Shown here one piece after another: positions 60,911 through 64,000 of a stretch of 64,000 nucleotides of DNA. The stretch lies in assembly GCF_029227915.1 (NCBI RefSeq), contig NC_079876.1:8868001-8932000 (forward strand), in the 5' to 3' direction. Each line of letters starts with the position of its first letter. The stretch's first letter is position 1. The DNA is from Hydractinia symbiolongicarpus (lineage: Eukaryota; Cnidaria; Hydrozoa; Anthoathecata; Hydractiniidae). The position numbers and the translations under genes were made by a program. Below the pieces are notes generated by a model. That model was not told the origin of the DNA. It did not search any database and worked only from the letters and a program-made list of their open reading frames with translations.

Positions 60911-63900
60911 CAAAAGTATACAAAGAAAGTACCCGGGGTGTAAACTCATTTCCTGAACGATTTTTTAAATTATTAATTCACAACTAAAGCCCATGAGACT
61001 TGTAGTTTTTAAAAATGTTTTCATTTTTGATGAGACGCTGAATAAAAGAAGTTTAATCGCCGGCAAACGAAAACCCGCGATTTCCCGTAAATCCCGGACT
61101 CGGCCCGTATAGTCAAAAGTATACAAAGAAAGTACCCAGGGTGTAAACTCATTTCCCGAACGATTTTTTAAATTTTTATTTCACCACTAAAACGCATGAG
61201 ACTTGTAGTTTTCAAAAATGTTTTCATTTTTGATGAAACGCTGAATAAAAGAAGTTTAATCGCCGGCAAACAAAAACCTGCGATTTCCCGTAAATCCCGG
61301 ACTCGGCCCGTATAGTCAAAAGTATACAAAGAAAGTACCCTGTGAGTAAACTCATTTCCAAAACGATTTTTTAAATTATCTTTTCACCACTAAAACGCTT
61401 GAGACTTGTAGTTTTCAAAAATGTTTTCATTTTTGATGAGACGCTGAATAAAAGAAGTTTAATCGCCGGCAAACGAAAACCTGCGATTTCCCGTAAATCC
61501 CGGACTCGCCCCGTATAGTCAAAAGTATACAAAGAAAGTACCCGGGGTGTAAACTCATTTCCCGAACGATTTTTTAAATTATTAATTCACCACTAAAGCC
61601 CATGAGACTTGTAGTTTTTAAAAATGTTTTCATTTTTGATGAGACGCTGAATAAAAGAAGTTTAATCGCCGGCAAACGAAAACCCGCGATTTCCCGTAAA
61701 TCCCGGACTCGGCCCGTATAGTCAAAAGTATACAAGAAAAGTACCCAGTGAGTAAACTCATTTCCCGAACGAATTTTTAAATTAGTTTTTCACCACTAAA
61801 ACGCATGAGACTTGTAGTTTTCAAAAATGTTTTCATTTTTGATGAGACGCTGAATAAAAGAAGTTTAATCGCCGGCAAACGAAAACCTGCGATTTCCCGT
61901 AAATCCCGGGCTCGGCCCGTATAGTCAAAAGTATACAAAGAGAGTACCCAGGGTGTAAACTCATTTCCCGAACGATTTTTTAAATTATTAATTCACCACT
62001 AAAACGCATAAGACTTGTAGTTTTCCAAAAAGGTTTTCATTTTTGATGAGACGCTGAATAAAAGAAGTTTAATCGCCGGCAAACGAAAACTTGCGATTTC
62101 CCGTAAATCCCGGACTCGGCCCGTATAGTCAAAAGTGTACAAAGAGAGTACCCAGGGTGTAAACTCATTTCCCGAACGATTTTTTAAATTATTTTTTCAC
62201 CACTAAAACGCATGAGACTTGTAGTTTTCAAAAATGTTTTCATTTTTGATGAGACGCTGAATAAAAGAAGTTTAATCGCCTGCAAACGAAAACCTGCAAT
62301 TTCCCGTAAATCGCGGACTCGGCCCGTATAGTCAAAAGTATACAAGGAAAGTACCCAGGGAGTAAACTAATTTCCCAAACGATTTTTTAAATTATTATTT
62401 CACCACTAAAGCCCGTGAGACTTGTAGTTTTTAAAAATGTTTTCATTTTTGATGAGACGCTGAATAAAAGAAGTTTAATCGCCGGCAAACGAATACCCGC
62501 GATTTCCCGTAAATCCCGGACTCGGCCCGTATAGTCAAAAGTATACAAAGAAAGTACCCAGGGAGTAAACTCATTTCCCAAACGATTTTTTAAATTATTA
62601 TTTCACCAATAAAGCCCATGAGACTTGTAGTTTTTAAAAATGTTTTTATTTTTGATGAGACGCTGAATAAAAGAAGTTTATTCGCCGGCAAACGAAAACC
62701 CGCGATTTCCCGTAAATCCCGGACTCGGCCCGTATAGACAAAAGTATACAAGGAAAGTACCCAGTGAGTAAACTCATTTCCTGAACGATTTTTTAAATTA
62801 TTTTTTCACCACTAAAACGCATGAGACTTGTAGTTTTCAGAAATGTTTTCATTTTTGATGAGACGCTTAATGAAAGTGGTTTAATCGCCGGCAAAGGAAA
62901 ACCTGCGATTTCCCGTAAATCCCGGGCTTGGCCGTATAGACGAATGTATACAAAGAAAGTACCCTGTGAGTAAACTCATTTCCAAAACGATTTTTTAAAT
63001 TATCTTTTCACCACTAAAACGCTTGGGACTTGTAGTTTTCAAAAAAGTTTTCATTTTTGATGAGACGCTAAATAAAAGAAGTTTAATCGCCGGCAAACGA
63101 AAACCCGCCATTTCCCGTAAACCCCGGACTCGGCCCGCATAGTCAAAAGTATACAAAGAAAGTACCCAGGGTGTAAACTCATTTCCCGAACGATTTTTTA
63201 AATTATTATTTCACCACTAAAACGCATGAGACTTGTAGTTTTCAAAAATGTTTTCATTTTTGATGAGACGCTGAATAAAAGAAGTTTAATCGCCGGCAAA
63301 CGAAAACCTGCGATTTCCCGTTAATCCCGGACTCGGCCCGTATAGTCAAAAGTATACAAAGAAAGTACCCTGTGAGTAAACTCATTTCCAAAACGATTTT
63401 TTAAATTATCTTTTCACCACTAAAACGCTTGAGACTTGTAGTTTTCAAAAATGTTTTCATTTTTGATGAGACGCTAAATAAAAGAAGTTTAATCGCCGGC
63501 AAACGAAAACCCGCCATTTCCCGTAAACCCCGGACTCGGCCCGCATAGTCAAAAGTATACAAAGAAAGTACCCAGGGTGTAAACTCATTTCCCGAACGAT
63601 TTTTTAAATTATTATTTCACCACTAAAACGCATGAGACTTGTAGTTTTCAAAAATGTTTCAATTTTTGATGAGACGCTGAATAAAAGAAGTTTAATCGCC
63701 GGCAAACGAAAACCTGCGATTTCCCGTAAATCCCGGACTCGGCCCGTATAGTCAAAAGTATGCAAAGAAAGTACCCGGGGTGTAAACTCATTTCCCGAAC
63801 GATTTTTTAAATTATTAATTCACCACTAAAGCCCATGAGACTTGTAGTTTTTAAAAATGTTTTCATTTTTGATGAGACGCTGAATAAAAGAAGTTTAATC

Positions 63901-64000
63901 GCCGGCAAACGAAAACCCGCGATTTCCCGTAAATCCCGGACTCGGCCCGTGTAGTCAAAAGTATACAAGAAAAGTACCCAGTGAGTAAACTCATTTCCCG
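60699..64000. repeat. Long-distance duplicated block E, copy 2 (~3.3 kb, runs off the window)
   Basis: This is the second copy of 36772-40073. The left boundary is near 60699, where copy 1 has GGATCGCATAG and this copy has GGCCCGCATAG. The right boundary lies beyond the window, so the duplication may be much longer. All private markers of copy 1 recur in order, including ACTCGCCCCG (about 61505), TTCCAAAAAGG (about 62023) and TGTTTCAATTTTTG (about 63655). Confidence 0.88.

Larger units (their letters stand above)
1..64000. repeat. Satellite DNA array, ~203-bp monomer, ~315 head-to-tail copies
   Basis: The same unit recurs from the first to the last base. Its start motif GACGCTG or a variant falls at 1, 204, 406, 609 and so on at 202-204 bp spacing, always in the same orientation. 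Every stretch I read aligns to the monomer, and both ends of the window cut through the array, so its true length is unknown. Monomers differ by scattered substitutions and 1- to 12-bp indels, while large internal blocks are near-identical. A unit near one nucleosome plus linker, in an unbroken block of this size, is typical of centromeric or other constitutive heterochromatin in eukaryotes. That placement is inference, because the sequence carries no chromosomal landmark. No gene, transposon, RNA gene or unique spacer was found. Confidence 0.98.

Noticed and set aside
3174-62581. About 40 minus-strand open frames of 62-102 codons, most about 64 codons and nearly identical (beginning MGNEFTP in most)
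   Set aside because: All lie inside the satellite monomer. Nearly all start at TTG (from CCCAAAC or similar), one at GTG and only a couple at ATG. Each normally ends at the TAA in the TTTAAA box. The 203-bp period shifts the frame by two per unit, and copies differ by replacement changes and indels. Forty related copies count as one chance event, so none is annotated as a CDS.
1-64000. CRISPR array
   Set aside because: The unit repeats over its whole 203 bp with no unique spacers of constant length; there are no cas genes, and the repeat is far too long.
1-64000. CENP-B box
   Set aside because: The closest minus-strand stretches, TTTCGTTTGCCGGCGA and GTTCGGGAAATGAGTTT, keep TTCG but miss most of the CGGG half; the latter matches about 6 of 9 essential positions.
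1-64000. Ribosomal DNA spacer, tRNA or other RNA gene
   Set aside because: No rRNA-like stretch, tRNA cloverleaf or pol III A/B box pair was seen; the monomer is the only sequence present.
1-64000. Transposon, LTR element or MITE origin still visible
   Set aside because: No terminal inverted repeats, target-site duplications, poly(A) tail or coding remnants. The short dyads inside the monomer are too small and not at consistent ends.
1-64000. Telomeric or simple-repeat tracts
   Set aside because: No TTAGGG, TTTAGGG or TTAGG runs; the T and A runs are short parts of each monomer.
1-64000. Plasmid or phage iteron origin
   Set aside because: Iterons are about 20 bp in small clusters next to a replication gene; here the unit is 203 bp over 64 kb with no gene.

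Overview
The whole 64 kb window is one uninterrupted head-to-tail satellite DNA array. The monomer is about 203 bp, which gives roughly 315 copies, all in the same orientation. I found no unique sequence, transposon insertion, RNA gene, CRISPR array or credible protein gene anywhere in it. This size and purity point to a eukaryotic nuclear genome and to a heterochromatic block such as a centromere, pericentromere, subtelomere or knob. I do not recognise the satellite family and cannot name the species. By hand count the monomer is about 37% GC and has 12-13 CpG sites, more than its base composition predicts.

Monomer anatomy, with position 1 at the G of GACGCTG so that window base 1 is monomer base 1: an AATAAA hexamer at 8-13; an imperfect dyad AATCGC/GCGATT at 22-27 and 44-49; a GC-rich core at about 51-75; a GTATA/TATAC dyad at 74-91; a TGAGT-AA-ACTCA dyad at 107-118; TTCCCGAA at 120-127; an AT-rich tract at 131-150; and a 9-bp hairpin TCAAAAATG-TTTT-CATTTTTGA at 179-200.

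Layout. From 1 to about 15.8 kb the array is more diverged. It has its own monomer subtypes (AAAGCAGTTT, TTAATGAAAGAGG, CATATTTGATGGGACG) and contains three copies of a 12- to 15-monomer block plus a cluster of nested duplications at 9.7-13.8 kb. From about 15.8 to 22 kb a second set of subtypes begins (CTAAATAAAAG, TTAATGAAAGTGG, AATAAAGCCC). From about 22.05 to 34.8 kb the array is most homogeneous: a 13-monomer tandem duplication of 2,640 bp is followed by 8- and 9-monomer tandem copies. From about 34.8 to 48 kb come 7-mer and 3-mer duplications and blocks related to 15.8-22 kb. From 50 to 60.9 kb come 5-mer and 7-mer duplications. The last 3.3 kb (60.7 kb to the end) matches 36.77-40.07 kb wherever I compared it, at an offset of 23,927 bp.

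The array therefore has layered, irregular higher-order structure. Unit sizes of 1, 3, 5, 6, 7, 8/9, 13, 14, 17 and perhaps about 118 monomers coexist, and junctions lie inside monomers, as unequal crossover or gene conversion would leave them. Many short minus-strand open frames of about 64 codons recur, but they are by-products of the monomer: most start at TTG, all lie inside the repeat, and a 203-bp period shifts the frame by two bases per unit. The window's interest lies in satellite architecture and turnover, not in a gene system.
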